Source: Actinomadura rupiterrae (lineage in GTDB: Bacteria > Actinomycetota > Actinomycetes > Streptosporangiales > Streptosporangiaceae). From it: DNA of 64,000 nt. The DNA lies in the NCBI RefSeq assembly GCF_024172125.1, contig NZ_JAMZEA010000004.1, positions 831,943-895,942 of the forward strand, read 5' to 3'. Numbering within the stretch: the first letter of the stretch is position 1; each line of letters begins with the position of its first letter. Below, piece by piece: positions 63,028 to 64,000 of the stretch. The notes beneath the pieces were generated by a model. It searched no databases. It was not told the DNA's origin and saw only the letters and a program-made list of their open reading frames with translations. A program made the position numbers and the translations under genes.

Positions 63028-64000
63028 GTGCGCGGTGGTCGCTGGCGGATCGGCGGGGGCGAGGGGGCTGCGGGCCGGGAGCAGGCACTGGAGCTGGCGC
63101 GGCGGTCGCGCTCGGCATGTCGCCGGTGGCCGTCCAGCCGCTGCTGGTGTTCGCCGGCCACCGCCTGGACGAGGACGCTCGGACGGGTCCGCCTCACGGG
63201 CCGCGAGGACGTCCTGAGCATGCTGCTCGCCGCGCCGAAGCGGTTGAACGCGCCGATGGTGAAGGCCGTCGCGGCCTACCTGGAAGAGGGCTTCCCGGCG
63301 TACGAGGCGAACGCGCTTCCAGAGCGTCCGGCCGCCGCCGCGGGCGAGAAGTCCGGGCTGTTCGACGTCGAGGAGGTCGAGCAGGCGGCGATGGCGTCGG
63401 TCCTGCACGGCCGATCGAGCAGTGGATGACGTTCCTGCATCCCGACCAGGTCGCGATCGCGCGCCGCGAATGGAGCGGGCCGGCGCGCATCAGACGGACC
63501 GGCCGGGACGGGCAAGACCGTCGTCGGCCTGCACCGCGCCGCGCACATCGCCACCCGCACGACCGGGCCGATCATGTACGTCACCTACGTGAACAACCTC
63601 CCGCGCGTGCAGGGGCGGCTGTTCCAGCGGATGGCGCCCCACCTGGCCGACCGGGTGGAGTTCACCAGCCTGCACGGCTGGGCGCAGCGGTTCCTCGCCG
63701 ACCGCGGCGTCCGGATCAACCTGGACAAGCGCGCGGCGGAGGACTGCTTCTCCCGCGCGTGGCTCCAGGCCGGCCGCGGCAGCGCGCTCGCCGAGCTGCG
63801 CGAGCGTCCCGCCGCCCCGCCCTACGCCGCCGTGATCGTGGACGAGGTGCAGGACCTCACGCTGGTCGGCGTCCGGCTGCTGCACGCCCTCGCGGGCGAC
63901 GGCCCCAACGGGCTGCTGCTGATCGGCGACGGGCAGCAGGCCGTCTACCCCGGCGGGTTCCGGCTCGGCGAGGCCGGCGTCGGCATCAAGGGACGCGGAG
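63028..64000 (+). pseudogene. NERD/UvrD-like helicase with several frameshifts, cut by window edge
   Basis: Three reading frames together spell a NERD-domain C-terminal half (MSPVAVQPLLVFAGHRL; LTGREDVLSMLLAAPKRL) and the start of a superfamily 1 helicase. The P-loop region GPAGTGKTVVGLHRAAH is reached only after correcting an extra base at ~63494. From there the frame is clean to the edge, with IVDEVQDLTLVG (Walker B) and LLIGDGQQAVYPGGF. Other shifts lie at ~63180 and at ~63410 (a missing C before ATCGAGCAGTGGATG). The first half of the NERD domain is absent. It could be a decaying gene or poor sequence quality. Confidence 0.75.

Noticed and set aside
1..64000. Insertion sequences, phage genes, tRNA or rRNA
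   Set aside because: No transposase, integrase, structural phage gene, cloverleaf or rRNA-like sequence was recognised in the reading. A dedicated search could still find a small RNA.

Overview
The window is very GC-rich DNA (roughly 70% or more by eye). It has GTG/TTG starts, many ATGA/GTGA stop-start couplings, a SARP-type regulator, a class II DAHP synthase and actinobacterial exopolysaccharide genes. It most likely comes from a filamentous actinomycete, perhaps Streptosporangiales/Actinomadura-like; the family is an inference. I saw no rRNA, tRNA, insertion sequence, prophage or CRISPR array.

Layout. (1) 1-5.2 kb: a partial PAS/GAF sensor, an intergenic 16-bp tandem array, a hydroxymethylpyrimidine transporter (cytX) under a TPP riboswitch, a rhodanese, an SSI-type protease-inhibitor lipoprotein and an Fpg/Nei glycosylase. 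(2) 5.4-9.3 kb: a copper operon (CsoR-like boxes, copZ, a His-rich exported protein, copA, a strong terminator). (3) 9.4-33.5 kb: an exopolysaccharide locus with an initiating phosphoglycosyltransferase, Wzx-like flippase, Wzy-like polymerase, two Wzz-like proteins, four glycosyltransferases, a polysaccharide deacetylase, an RmlC-like epimerase and methyltransferases. It also holds a compact CDP-sugar-type cassette (9456-15746) with a DUF4910-type peptidase-like protein and a Cys-rich tandem-domain protein of unknown function. (4) 33.5-37.2 kb: tenA behind a possible attenuator, a methyltransferase, an HNH endonuclease, a MazG-like protein and a PPOx-type flavoprotein. (5) 37.2-44.8 kb: a four-gene operon (DUF4407 membrane protein, zinc-ribbon protein, TRAFAC-like GTPase, GAP1-like protein) that resembles predicted NTP-dependent conflict systems. 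(6) 45.2-62.8 kb: a biosynthetic cluster with a dedicated DAHP synthase, SARP regulator, TyrA, an A-T-TE NRPS-like enzyme of the aryl-pyruvate quinone/furanone synthetase type, an SDR, a SnoaL-O-methyltransferase fusion, a multicopper oxidase, a hemerythrin, LLM flavoproteins and two MFS transporters. (7) 62.6-64 kb: a frameshifted LLM gene and a badly frameshifted UvrD-like helicase.

How the parts work together. Region 6 reads as one pathway: DAHP synthase and TyrA supply 4-hydroxyphenylpyruvate, the A-T-TE enzyme dimerises it, and the SDR, SnoaL/OMT, oxidase and flavoproteins tailor the product. Region 3 is a Wzx/Wzy-type pathway with dedicated sugar-modifying genes. Region 5 is the best candidate for a little-studied immune-like system. 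Across the whole window, short tandem repeats (9-144 bp) sit at gene ends, several of them spanning start or stop codons. That trait is not explained by any single gene.
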